Below are positions 32,690-41,420 of a stretch of DNA of 64,000 nucleotides, one piece after another (position 1 is the first letter of the stretch; the number at the start of each line of letters is the position of its first letter). The translations under genes and the position numbers were made by a program. Origin of the DNA: an uncultured Eubacteriales bacterium (lineage in GTDB: Bacteria > Bacillota > Clostridia > Oscillospirales > Acutalibacteraceae); assembly GCA_934489735.1 (NCBI GenBank), contig CAKSSR010000001.1, positions 1 to 64,000 of the forward strand, given 5' to 3'. The notes beneath the pieces were generated by a model. It did not search any database. It was not told where the DNA came from and saw only the letters and a program-made list of their open reading frames with translations.

Positions 32690-34156
32690 TTATTCATTGT
32701 TATCTGTTTGAATTGGTTTATCGCTTTCTGTTGATTTTAGTACAGATATGGCATCAGTTATAGTCTTTTCGTAAGCTTCTCGTCCATATTTGTCGACCTG
32801 AGCTTTATTCTTTTCACCATGTGTAAGACATCCTGCTCCTCCAATGCATCCACCGATACATGCCATTCCTTCAATGAAGTTTGCATCTAACAAATCTTTA
32901 TTCTTTTTCAATAGAGCGACACGACAAGCTTCTATTCCATCACATGCGCATGGTTTAAGTTCAAAATCTGTAATCCCATGTTCTTTCAATCCTTCTTCCA
33001 TGGCATCTGATAGACCACCTGAGCGTGCAAAAATTCTACCAAAATATGATGCATTATCAAGCACGCTGTCCGATAACGTTGTAATATCTATATCTTTGCT
33101 ATCAAATAGAGCCTGTAGCTCTTCAAAAGTCATAACTACGTCAACAAGAGGCTTAACTGATTTCTTCTGAACCTCAGATTTCTTTGCTGTGCATGGACCA
33201 ATGAAGATTACTTTACATGGCGCTTCATTTTTCTTAATATATTCGCTAATTGCTGCCATCGGAGACAAGTTACTTGATACAAGAGGCAATAGTTGAGGGA
33301 AAGATTTCTCTATATAATTATAAAATGCAGGACAACATGAGCTCATAAGAAACCCTTTTTCTGCCAATTCTCTTGATTCCTCAAATGCTACCATATCAGC
33401 TCCTAAAGCGGCCTCAACAACTGTATGAAATCCTAGTTCCTTAAGGCCTGAGACTACTTGCCCTAGCCTTGCATAAGTAAATTGACTTGATATAGAAGGT
33501 GCAATTACTGCAAAGACTTTATACTTTTTATTATTCTCGCTTTTCTTTATTATATCTATAGCGTCCAGTATGTATGACTTATCGCTAATAGCTCCAAATG
33601 GACATTGATAAACACATGCACCACATGAAATACATTTGTCATTGTCAATTGCTGCTGCCTTGCTTTCGTTCATATGAATAGCTTTAATTTTGCAAGCATT
33701 TTCACATGGACGCTTACGGCTTATTATCGCAGTGTATGGACATACCTTTGCACAGCATCCACATTCCTTACATTTTGTCTTGTCTATATGTGCGACATGA
33801 TTCTGATCAAAGTAAATTGCTCCAAATCGACAAACGTCTTCACATCTATGTGCCAGGCATCCTCTGCATGCATTTGTTACTTCAAATCCGCCCATTGGGC
33901 ATTCATCGCAGGCCGTTTCAATTACTTCAATTACATTTGGATTGTTCTTGTCCCCGCCCATAGCAAGCTTTACTCTTTCTCCCAGTATAGCTCTTTCTTT
34001 ATAGACGCAACAACGCATCGTTGGAATATTGCCTGGCACTATGTTTTTAGGAATATCTAATACTTTGTCAAGTATAGAATCTTTCCATGCAAGTCTTGCA
34101 ACCTCTCTTAATACTTTATATTTTAAATGTTGAACTTTAGTATCAAATTTTCTCAT
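32690..34156 (-). CDS. [FeFe]-hydrogenase, group-B-like
   Basis: 488 aa. The N-terminal Cys-rich region includes several [4Fe-4S] motifs (CDECPMGG; CRGCLAHRCEDVC; CKECGCCAKVCP; CISCGACVYQCP). The H-cluster domain has L1 SSCCPAF (272-278), L2 GPCTAKKSE (320-328) and L3 EGMACIGGCIGGAGCL (429-444), so all H-cluster Cys ligands are present and it should be catalytic. The CCPAF and GMACIGGC variants resemble group B (HydA2-type) enzymes rather than the bifurcating group A. It would oxidise ferredoxin to make H2, or the reverse. Last gene of the adhE operon, 12 nt after the phosphatase gene. Confidence 0.88.
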   Translation of the reverse strand: MRKFDTKVQHLKYKVLREVARLAWKDSILDKVLDIPKNIVPGNIPTMRCCVYKERAILGERVKLAMGGDKNNPNVIEVIETACDECPMGGFEVTNACRGCLAHRCEDVCRFGAIYFDQNHVAHIDKTKCKECGCCAKVCPYTAIISRKRPCENACKIKAIHMNESKAAAIDNDKCISCGACVYQCPFGAISDKSYILDAIDIIKKSENNKKYKVFAVIAPSISSQFTYARLGQVVSGLKELGFHTVVEAALGADMVAFEESRELAEKGFLMSSCCPAFYNYIEKSFPQLLPLVSSNLSPMAAISEYIKKNEAPCKVIFIGPCTAKKSEVQKKSVKPLVDVVMTFEELQALFDSKDIDITTLSDSVLDNASYFGRIFARSGGLSDAMEEGLKEHGITDFELKPCACDGIEACRVALLKKNKDLLDANFIEGMACIGGCIGGAGCLTHGEKNKAQVDKYGREAYEKTITDAISVLKSTESDKPIQTDNNE

Positions 34157-34168
34157 AAATATCCTCCT

Positions 34169-35341
34169 TTAAAAATAACTTACTTTAATTCTTTTGCCCA
34201 TTTTCCTTAGGCATTCTGATAATTCTTTGACTAAATTCATTTTTATATTAAAATTTATAGGTAATTCTGGATTTTGGTGAGCTGGGTTTATCGCTCTGCC
34301 AACGTAAAAGTTAATATCTGTAGCTTCTTCAAATAATAAACGACAGATCATAGATGCCCCGTCATGATTAATGCTCCATTGCTCATATAATTCATTCTTA
34401 TTCAATGCATCCTTTGCATATTCAATTACTTTGTTAATAGTTATTACTCCTTCGGTTACTAAATCTACTCCCTCTATCTCTGCTGTCGGTGGGACGTCGC
34501 AGCTATTAAATACTAGATTAGTTTTTAATGGTTTATTGAGATATTTAGCTGCAATATTAGAAGTAGTACCTCCGCATATGATGTGCTTTCCTTCCTTAGA
34601 AAAGAATAATGACATCATACGATCGCAATCGCTCCTGTTACGTGGAGGTCCAAATAGAAGATTCATTGGTTCACGTTTCCTAATCTTTACTACGCAAGCT
34701 GTTGCATCGTCGCCTGGGTGATATCCATATTGCTTATTGCATTCATTTATTAATATAGTCGATAAAGTCTTAGCGTTGTATCCCACATGAGCAATAGTTT
34801 TCATAAATTCGGCTATATCTTCTACTTTCCAGCCAAAATTAAAAGCTCGTCCGATACCTGCGTGCGGACATCCGTCACTCATTATGATAAAGATATCATT
34901 TTCTTGAAGTTTTATTAATGATTTGTATATTTTTTTACCGTCTATATTTAATTCGCTCTTCGAATATTCATAATTCTCACAGTTTCTTATCAATATCGCA
35001 TGAGGATTATCATATTGAATAAGTTCAGCTGTCATATTATCTATTAAATGCATAATAGTAAAGGTAGAATATGCTACTCCTCTCACTGAACATATTGGAA
35101 GTGTAGCTGCTATAGTCGTGACACATTCTTCTAAAGGGAGCCCTTCTGCTATCATTGTGGATATAATTTTTGAAGTCAGAGTTGATAAAATGCTAGCTTT
35201 TACTCCACTACCAAGGCCATCTGCTAAAACTATTACAGTCGAGTCATCGTCTTGCTTTATTATATCAACATGGTCGCCACAAAGTTGTTCATTTTCATGA
35301 TTTATGCTTTTCCAGCCAATGTCCGCACATAAATTATTCAT
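34169..35341 (-). CDS. SpoIIE-family (PP2C-type) Ser/Thr phosphatase
   Basis: 390 aa from the ATG at 35341, with GGAG about 10 nt upstream. The PP2C/SpoIIE fold is seen in GDHVDI, VLADGLGSGVKAS (metal-binding Asp), MSDGCPHAGIGRAF and GDDATACVVKI (last metal Asp). The C-terminal ~160 residues (from NLLFGPPRNRSDCDRMM) are a family-specific domain containing FSKEGKHIICGGTTSNIA. Proteins of this type recur next to sensory [FeFe]-hydrogenases. It overlaps the HydS stop by 8 nt, so the two are coupled. Presumed target: a phosphoprotein controlled by H2 or redox state; unknown. Confidence 0.88.
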   Translation of the reverse strand: MNNLCADIGWKSINHENEQLCGDHVDIIKQDDDSTVIVLADGLGSGVKASILSTLTSKIISTMIAEGLPLEECVTTIAATLPICSVRGVAYSTFTIMHLIDNMTAELIQYDNPHAILIRNCENYEYSKSELNIDGKKIYKSLIKLQENDIFIIMSDGCPHAGIGRAFNFGWKVEDIAEFMKTIAHVGYNAKTLSTILINECNKQYGYHPGDDATACVVKIRKREPMNLLFGPPRNRSDCDRMMSLFFSKEGKHIICGGTTSNIAAKYLNKPLKTNLVFNSCDVPPTAEIEGVDLVTEGVITINKVIEYAKDALNKNELYEQWSINHDGASMICRLLFEEATDINFYVGRAINPAHQNPELPINFNIKMNLVKELSECLRKMGKRIKVSYF

Positions 35342-37007
35342 CACTAATTGACTCCTTTAATTTAAATAATGCTATTTTTGTCTCGGCTGCAGTTTCTCCT
35401 AGTAAAGAAGCAATCTCTTGGACTATTCTCATTTGTTTATTTACAACTCTGTCGGTGATTTCAACTGTTTGACGACTTATATTTTCTTTCTTTTCTCTTT
35501 GAGTCTCTTCTTCAGTAACGTCACGCAATATGCAAACCAAAAGTCGATATTCTTTATCGTGCACTATGGTTTCTTCGACATATTTCTCATATTCGGTTAA
35601 GTAAACCCTCTTATTATGCAAATTCTTGCCATCACTTAAAACATTCATGAAGTCACTTGGATCCAAAATCCTTATCACTTGATCACCTAAGACGTCCGAT
35701 GCTAAGCGAACGTTAAGAATTTTCAATGCAGCTTTATTGATTTGTTGAACTTCTAATTTCTCATTAAGTACTACGATACCGTTGGGAGTGTTCCTGAATA
35801 TTGTATCTGAAAAGTTTTCAGCTTTTTCTTTTAAATATGGTAGGCACATAGAAAATTCAGACTTCCCTTGACAAATCGCTATTGCTTTCTCTCTGCAGGT
35901 ATCATATCCACATGAGCCACAGTTTAATTCATCACATGGTTTTTCTTTTCCCATTTGACGAAGAGCTTCTCTTATTTGATCTTCAGAAGGCTGTTGCAAT
36001 TTATGTTCAATGGCAGTAAAAGTCTTTTGTAAGTCAATTGAACTTGGTTGGTTTACTATGAAATCGTTAGGGCCTGCAAATTGCATCACTGTTATATAGT
36101 TTTTGATAGGGGAATGATGAAATTTCTCCATAATTGGTCCACCGATGCAACTCCCTGCACATGCTGACATTTCGATAAAGCATTTATGTAATTTCTTGTC
36201 TCTAATATCATTTAGTGCAGCAATACAATTTTCTACTCCATCTATTGCTAAATATGAATAGTTCTTATTATTTTTAGACATAGTCTTTAGAATACCACCG
36301 GTCGTTGGAAATAATCTAGCACGACTGTTCTCGTTTTTATTGACTTTTTTCTCTATTTCAATATTTTCAGCCTTTAGCCAACTCGAGAGCTCATCATATG
36401 TTAAGACAGCATCAACAATGTCTTCATAATATTGAGCTTCATCTTTCTTTGCTACGCAAGGCCCTATAAATACAGTCTTAGCATTTGGTATCCTTTGTTT
36501 GATGTCTCTACAATGTGCTTGCATCGGTGATAAAGTATTAGCCAGATATGGCAGTTGGTCAGGAAAGTACTTTTGTATCAATAAATTAACAGAATGACAT
36601 GAAGATGTTATTATAATGTCTCTATCTTCTTCACTTACCATTCTTTCGTACTCATTTTTTACAATAGTAGCACCTACAGCTGTTTCTTCCACATCATAAA
36701 ATCCTAACTTTTTTAATGCATTTCTCATTGATTCTATTCCTACGCCTTCATAATTCGCTATAAATGACGGAGCTAAACTTACTATGACTGGATTCTTCTC
36801 TTGAAGAAGTACCTTTACTTTTTCAGTTTCATCAACTATTTGTTTTGCATTTTGAGGACAGACTACAAAACATTGCCCACACATAATACATTCGTTATCT
36901 ATGATATAAGCTTGGTTCCCAGAGAAACGAATGGACTTTACAGGGCAATACCTAATGCATTTATAACAGTTTTTACAATTCGATTTCTTTAATGTTAGAC
37001 AATCCAT
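35334..37007 (-). CDS. hydS: PAS-containing sensory [FeFe]-hydrogenase (HydS-like, group C)
   Basis: 557 aa. Order: two [4Fe-4S] ferredoxin motifs (11-22, 40-51), an H-cluster domain (about 65-300), a CGSCGYDTC iron-sulfur motif (363-371), a PAS domain (about 400-490) and a C-terminal helical segment. L1 is SSCHS (one Cys; the proton-relay Cys of catalytic enzymes is absent), L2 is GPCVAKKDE, L3 is MSACAGSCIGG. These changes plus the PAS domain are the hallmarks of putative H2-sensing hydrogenases. It probably signals to the adjacent phosphatase. The ribosome site is weak (AAGGGAAA), consistent with low expression. Confidence 0.88.
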   Translation of the reverse strand: MDCLTLKKSNCKNCYKCIRYCPVKSIRFSGNQAYIIDNECIMCGQCFVVCPQNAKQIVDETEKVKVLLQEKNPVIVSLAPSFIANYEGVGIESMRNALKKLGFYDVEETAVGATIVKNEYERMVSEEDRDIIITSSCHSVNLLIQKYFPDQLPYLANTLSPMQAHCRDIKQRIPNAKTVFIGPCVAKKDEAQYYEDIVDAVLTYDELSSWLKAENIEIEKKVNKNENSRARLFPTTGGILKTMSKNNKNYSYLAIDGVENCIAALNDIRDKKLHKCFIEMSACAGSCIGGPIMEKFHHSPIKNYITVMQFAGPNDFIVNQPSSIDLQKTFTAIEHKLQQPSEDQIREALRQMGKEKPCDELNCGSCGYDTCREKAIAICQGKSEFSMCLPYLKEKAENFSDTIFRNTPNGIVVLNEKLEVQQINKAALKILNVRLASDVLGDQVIRILDPSDFMNVLSDGKNLHNKRVYLTEYEKYVEETIVHDKEYRLLVCILRDVTEEETQREKKENISRQTVEITDRVVNKQMRIVQEIASLLGETAAETKIALFKLKESISDE

Positions 37008-37026
37008 TCTATTTTTTCCCTTCTAT

Positions 37027-37281
37027 TTATGTTCTATTTAATATATTTAATACGTTTTCTTGAAAAAATGTTTCAAATCTTTCAGGAGTAACACCGATGT
37101 GAACGGTGTCATCGACTGACACCGTTACGCCGATTCGGTTACATTTGTTATTACAAAAGCTACCTGCTAGTGTTATATCATTCTCTAAATGATGCTCTGT
37201 TATTGCTTTTTGAAAAAGTTCCACTAATTTTTCAGATCCCTTTAAGTGACATGATGAACCTACGCAAATTTGAACAACCAT
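37027..37281 (-). CDS. Thioredoxin-fold [2Fe-2S] ferredoxin-like protein, copy 2
   Basis: 84 aa from the ATG at 37281; a longer frame reading into the upstream gene is not family-like. Cys pattern C-V-G-S-S-C ... C-N-N-K-C (C-x4-C and C-x3-C) is that of the NuoE/HydC-type [2Fe-2S] thioredoxin fold. The start is 7 nt after the stop of its paralogue. It could relay electrons or a redox signal between a donor and HydS or the group B enzyme; no diaphorase (NuoF) gene is present in the operon. Confidence 0.8.
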   Translation of the reverse strand: MVVQICVGSSCHLKGSEKLVELFQKAITEHHLENDITLAGSFCNNKCNRIGVTVSVDDTVHIGVTPERFETFFQENVLNILNRT

Positions 37282-37288
37282 TTCTTGA

Positions 37289-37543
37289 TCAGTCCTTTTT
37301 ATTTTCAATTTTTTCAAGTATATTGTTATTGAAAAATTCATCAACTGTTTCTGGAGTCACAGAATAAAAGTCATTATCGATAGTCACGCAAACTCCTTGC
37401 TGGCATTTTCCCATACAAAATGTTCCTGCAAGTTCCACTTTATCATTTAAATTATGCTTTTTAATAAGATATTGTAATTGTTCTACTATATGTCTAGAAC
37501 CTTTGATATGGCATGATGAACCTATACAAACTGTTACTTTCAT
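37289..37543 (-). CDS. Thioredoxin-fold [2Fe-2S] ferredoxin-like protein, copy 1
   Basis: 84 aa, homologous to the downstream gene: MKVTVCIGSSCHIKGSRHIV (C-x4-C) and AGTFCMGKCQQGVCVTID (C-x3-C), ending with NNNILEKIENKKD. AGAGGGGGAT precedes the ATG. The four Cys match the [2Fe-2S] site of NuoE-like proteins, while the length is only the C-terminal domain. Two copies in a row next to a sensory hydrogenase are unusual and suggest distinct partners. Confidence 0.82.
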   Translation of the reverse strand: MKVTVCIGSSCHIKGSRHIVEQLQYLIKKHNLNDKVELAGTFCMGKCQQGVCVTIDNDFYSVTPETVDEFFNNNILEKIENKKD

Positions 37544-37564
37544 TTTAAAAATCCCCCTCTAAGT

Positions 37565-38314
37565 TTATTCATACTCTACTACATTTATCCAAGAATTTAG
37601 AAATTCACGTTCTTTTTCATTGCCTTTAATAGTTTGAGATGCAGCAACAATTGGCATCCATTTTTGAACGTATTGTTTAGCTGTGTCACTTTTATTGCAG
37701 AAAATATCAAGATATTTATCAGCATCTTCAATATTTCCTTCCAACCAGAACAATAAATAAGTCCTAGCTGCATCAGCTGAAGCATTTCCTTGGGTCGCAT
37801 GTGACCAGTCTATGATATAATGTGAACCATCTTCTTTTATAATGATGTTCGACGGGTTAAAATCTCCATGGCAAAGCTTATTATGTTTAGGCATAGACTC
37901 AAGTCTTGTATGCAAATCATAACGAATTGTTGCAGAGAGATCAGTCAAACTAATTTTTTGGTCCATTTTATCTTTTAGTCGATTAAGGTTTTTACATGTC
38001 TTTGAATGCATTTCAAGTTGAATATCTACTAATAAATTAAGGTATTCATCATTTTTATCAGGATTTTCCTTCATAAGTTGAGCAAGTGTTTTCCCTTCAA
38101 TATATTCAGAAACAATAGTCCATTTCCCGTTAATAACGGTTACCTCTAATATTTTAGGAATGTTCAATCCGGTTTCTTCGACACGAGCTTGATTAAGTGC
38201 TTCATTTAGAATGTCTGCTTTTGAGAATCCTTCGTCAAACACTTTTAAACAATTTCCTCCATCTCGGTAGACGGTCTTATTATTTCTAACTGCGATTATT
38301 CTATCTAGATTCAT
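37565..38314 (-). CDS. Aminoglycoside phosphotransferase (APH)-fold kinase
   Basis: 249 aa. APH/choline-kinase-like fold: N-lobe with VSEYIEGKTLAQLM, Brenner motif LCHGDFNPSNIIIK (catalytic Asp and Asn), then YIIDWSHATQGNASADAARTYLLF (cited in part) with the Mg-binding Asp. GGAGG lies at good distance. Such kinases phosphorylate small molecules or proteins. Lying between adhE (14 nt) and the 2Fe-2S genes (21 nt), and in one operon with a PP2C-type phosphatase, it is a natural candidate for the opposing kinase of a phospho-switch. This role is inferred; it is not an antibiotic-resistance gene on present evidence. Confidence 0.85.
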   Translation of the reverse strand: MNLDRIIAVRNNKTVYRDGGNCLKVFDEGFSKADILNEALNQARVEETGLNIPKILEVTVINGKWTIVSEYIEGKTLAQLMKENPDKNDEYLNLLVDIQLEMHSKTCKNLNRLKDKMDQKISLTDLSATIRYDLHTRLESMPKHNKLCHGDFNPSNIIIKEDGSHYIIDWSHATQGNASADAARTYLLFWLEGNIEDADKYLDIFCNKSDTAKQYVQKWMPIVAASQTIKGNEKEREFLNSWINVVEYE

Positions 38315-38328
38315 GACTCATTCCTCCA

Positions 38329-41034
38329 TTATTTTTTTATTTTTTTACTTTTGTAGGCATTTTTAAAATTATATTCATCTTTTTGATTCAAAATGTCGAC
38401 AGTTGGTACATCTGCCTCTTCAAAATGTTTATCGCCGTAATAAGCATTTAAATACATTTGCTTAATTTCGCTCATCAATGGGTAACGTGGGTTAGCTCCT
38501 GTGCACTGATCGTCAAAAGCTTGTTCCACCATGTCATCTAAGCGGTTAAGAAAATCTTGTTCGTCGATGCCATATTCTTTTATTGTCTTTTTGATTCCAA
38601 CCTTTTCTTTTAATTCATTTAACTTTTTGATTAAATTCTCTACTTTTTCGCTGTCGTTGCTTCCACCAAATCCTAAATAATCTGACATTTCTGCATATCT
38701 CGAAAGGGTATGAGGATGATCATATTGAGGAAATGTTCCCATTTTTGCAGGAATCTCAGCCGAGTTAAACCTTATTACTTCTTCTATCATCAAAGCGTTT
38801 GCTATGCCGTGAGGAAGATGATGGAAAGCCCCTAATTTATGTGCCATAGAGTGACATACTCCCAAAAATGCATTTGCAAATGCCATACCAGCCATTGTTG
38901 CAGCGTTTGCCATTTTTTCACGAGCCTCAACATCTGTTTGCCCATTCTCATAAGCACGAGGCAAATATTCAAATATAGTCTTCAATGCCTTTAATGCTAG
39001 CCCGTCAGTATAATCCGTTGCCATCATAGAAGCATATGATTCAAGGGCGTGGGTTGCAGCGTCTATTCCTGATGCAGCAGTGAGTCCTTTTGGTGCACTC
39101 ATGTGCAAGTCAGTATCAACGATAGCCATATTAGGTAGTAGTTCATAGTCTGCCAATGGATACTTTATGCCAGTCTGTTCATCTGTTATAACTGCAAAAG
39201 GAGTTACTTCTGAACCTGTTCCTGCAGAAGTAGGAATTGCTATGAAGTACGCTTTTTCGCCCATCTTAGGGAATGTATATACTCTCTTACGGATATCCAT
39301 AAAGCGCATTGCCATATCTAAGAAGTTTGCTTCCGGATGTTCATACAATACCCACATGATCTTTCCAGCGTCCATAGCTGAGCCTCCACCAAGTGCAATT
39401 ATGCAATCCGGTTCAAAGGCTCTCATCTGTTGAGCTCCTTCTTTTGCACATGCTAATGTAGGATCTGGTAGTACATCGAAAAATGTAGAATGTGTAATTC
39501 CCATTTCATCTAATCTGTCTGTAATTTGTTTCGTATAACCGTTTTTATATAAGAAGCTATCTGTTACTATAAATGCTCTTTTCTTACCCATAACGTCTTT
39601 AAGCTCTCTCAAAGCAACAGGTAGACAACCTTTCTTTGTATAAACCTTTTGAGGTGCTCTAAACCAAAGCATATTTTGTCTCCTTTCTGCAACAGTTTTG
39701 ATATTAATTAAGTGCTTAACTCCTACATTTTCGCTTACGCTGTTACCACCCCATGATCCGCATCCAAGTGTCAAAGAAGGAGCCAGCTTAAAGTTATATA
39801 GGTCTCCTATTCCGCCTTGAGACGAAGGGGTATTGATAAGAATCCTGCAGGTTTTCATTCTAGATGTAAATTCTTTTATTTTATCAGTGCCAGTAGATTC
39901 ATCTAAGTAAATAGAAGAGGTATGACCATAGCCTCCGTCAGCGATTAGATGCTCTGCCTTATCAAATGCATCCTGTATGTCTTCAGCTTTATACATAGCC
40001 AATACAGGAGATAGCTTCTCATGTGCAAATTCCTCAGAAATGTCAACACTTTCAACTTCACCTATCAAGATTTTAGTTCCAGTTGGAACCTTTACTCCTG
40101 CAAGTTCAGCTATTTTGCTTGCTGGTTGGCCTACTATTTTTGCATTCAAAGCTCCATTTATTATAATTGTCTTTCTAACTTTTTCAGTCTCATCAGGATT
40201 TAGGAAATAACATCCACGAGTCAAGAATTCCATTTTAACTGTGTCATATATATTCTTGTGAACTATAACAGACTGTTCTGAAGCGCATATCATTCCATTG
40301 TCAAATGTTTTTGAATGAATTATAGAATTTACAGCCAAAATTATGTCAGCTGTCTCATCTATTATAGCCGGAGTGTTACCTGCTCCGACTCCTAGTGCTG
40401 GTTTACCTGAAGAATATGCTGCTTTTACCATTCCCGGTCCACCCGTAGCCAATATTATGTCAGCACTTTTCATCAAAAGGTTAGTCATTTCTAAGCTTGG
40501 TATGTCAATCCATTCAATAATTCCTTCCGGAGCCCCTGCAGCCACTGCAGCATCTAGTACAATTTTAGCAGCTGCTATAGTTGATTTCTTTGCTCTTGGA
40601 TGAGGACTTATTATAATAGCGTTCCTTGTCTTTAAAGCTATCAAACATTTGAATATTGCTGTCGACGTAGGGTTAGTCGTTGGGATAACTGCTGCTATCA
40701 CTCCGATTGGTTCTGCTACCTTAGTAGTACCAAATGCCTTATCTTCTTCTATTATTCCGCATGTCTTTGTATCTTTGTATGCATTATAAATATATTCTGC
40801 GGCATAATTGTTTTTAATAATTTTATCTTCTACAACTCCCATGCCAGTTTCTTCTACTGCCATCTTAGCAAGTGGTATTCTTGCCTTATTTGCTGCAATT
40901 GCTGCGGCAAAGAATATTTGATCAACTTGTTCCTGTGAGAATGTCGAGAACTGCTTTTGGGCAACTCTCACTCGAGAAATTGTTTCTTCTAGCGTCTCAA
41001 CGCTATCAACTATTTTTCTATCTTGAGTTTCCAT
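38329..41034 (-). CDS. adhE: Bifunctional acetaldehyde-CoA/alcohol dehydrogenase AdhE
   Basis: 901 aa. N-terminal CoA-acylating aldehyde dehydrogenase (1 to about 440; catalytic Cys in FDNGMICASEQS; GVGAGNTPA) and C-terminal iron-dependent alcohol dehydrogenase (about 450-870; ALGGGSAMDAGK; GTGSEVTPFAVITD; HSMAHKLGAFHHLPHG with Fe-binding His). Reduces acetyl-CoA to ethanol with two NADH. Forms spirosomes in other bacteria. A strong AGGAGG precedes the ATG. It is the first gene of a seven-gene minus-strand operon and has a ~320-nt structured leader and a dyad near its putative promoter. Confidence 0.96.
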   Translation of the reverse strand: METQDRKIVDSVETLEETISRVRVAQKQFSTFSQEQVDQIFFAAAIAANKARIPLAKMAVEETGMGVVEDKIIKNNYAAEYIYNAYKDTKTCGIIEEDKAFGTTKVAEPIGVIAAVIPTTNPTSTAIFKCLIALKTRNAIIISPHPRAKKSTIAAAKIVLDAAVAAGAPEGIIEWIDIPSLEMTNLLMKSADIILATGGPGMVKAAYSSGKPALGVGAGNTPAIIDETADIILAVNSIIHSKTFDNGMICASEQSVIVHKNIYDTVKMEFLTRGCYFLNPDETEKVRKTIIINGALNAKIVGQPASKIAELAGVKVPTGTKILIGEVESVDISEEFAHEKLSPVLAMYKAEDIQDAFDKAEHLIADGGYGHTSSIYLDESTGTDKIKEFTSRMKTCRILINTPSSQGGIGDLYNFKLAPSLTLGCGSWGGNSVSENVGVKHLINIKTVAERRQNMLWFRAPQKVYTKKGCLPVALRELKDVMGKKRAFIVTDSFLYKNGYTKQITDRLDEMGITHSTFFDVLPDPTLACAKEGAQQMRAFEPDCIIALGGGSAMDAGKIMWVLYEHPEANFLDMAMRFMDIRKRVYTFPKMGEKAYFIAIPTSAGTGSEVTPFAVITDEQTGIKYPLADYELLPNMAIVDTDLHMSAPKGLTAASGIDAATHALESYASMMATDYTDGLALKALKTIFEYLPRAYENGQTDVEAREKMANAATMAGMAFANAFLGVCHSMAHKLGAFHHLPHGIANALMIEEVIRFNSAEIPAKMGTFPQYDHPHTLSRYAEMSDYLGFGGSNDSEKVENLIKKLNELKEKVGIKKTIKEYGIDEQDFLNRLDDMVEQAFDDQCTGANPRYPLMSEIKQMYLNAYYGDKHFEEADVPTVDILNQKDEYNFKNAYKSKKIKK

Positions 41035-41045
41035 GTTTTGACCTC

Positions 41046-41362
41046 CTAAAAATTAGATTGCAAATATTGCATAATAGTGACATCCTCTCCTACTTTTTTT
41101 AAAATAGGAGCTTCCTCCTGCATAAAAAATGCAAGCAGTCGGTTCTCATTCGATAGTACTAGTGTACTAAATATAAACGAGCCATCCCCGTATGTCCTAC
41201 GGTTCTATTCACAAATTCTTAGAATAAGCAGAAATTATCTGCATGATTCCAGAAATGTCAAGTACATTTTCAGCAATTCATTCCCGATTTTAAATAAGCC
41301 GGATTATTCTTGCTGGATTTTGATAAATTTTAGATAATATTATAAATTTCTTATCTATATAT
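41046..41362 (-). promoter_or_regulatory. Structured leader of the adhE operon
   Basis: Long gene-free leader with several hairpins: GCAGA/TCTGC (41228-41242), CCGTA/TACGG (41188-41202), AGTAC/GTACT (41155-41168), TGCAT/ATGCA (41119-41133). Near the end, the segment TAGGAG (41105-41110) can pair either with CTCCTA (41087-41092) or with CTCCT (41115-41119), two mutually exclusive folds. It resembles no riboswitch I know. A control function is inferred. Confidence 0.5.
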
Positions 41363-41371
41363 ATTTTATCA
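41363..41371 (-). promoter_or_regulatory. Putative extended -10 of adhE
   Basis: Minus strand TG-A-TAAAAT. No good -35; the dyad at 41390-41420 covers the -35 region. Confidence 0.35.
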
Positions 41372-41389
41372 TACTTTTTGATTTTTTTA

Positions 41390-41420
41390 AACAACTTTTT
41401 TTACGATGCTAAAAGTTGTT
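41390..41420. promoter_or_regulatory. 10-bp inverted repeat, candidate operator between adhE and murD
   Basis: AACAACTTTT (41390-41399) and AAAAGTTGTT (41411-41420) are perfect complements around 11 nt. It does not match the Rex consensus (TTGTTAA-n4-TTAACAA). It is neither followed by a T-run nor within a gene, so a protein-binding dyad is more likely than a terminator. Confidence 0.5.

Noticed and set aside
37565..38314. Aminoglycoside resistance gene
   Set aside because: Only the general APH fold is supported; the operon context is fermentation and hydrogenase signalling, not resistance.
41034..41084. Possible 21-codon upstream frame (ATG-TCA-CTA) overlapping the adhE start
   Set aside because: The SD-like AGGAG is only about 3 nt from that ATG, and the peptide has no leader-peptide features such as repeated regulatory codons.
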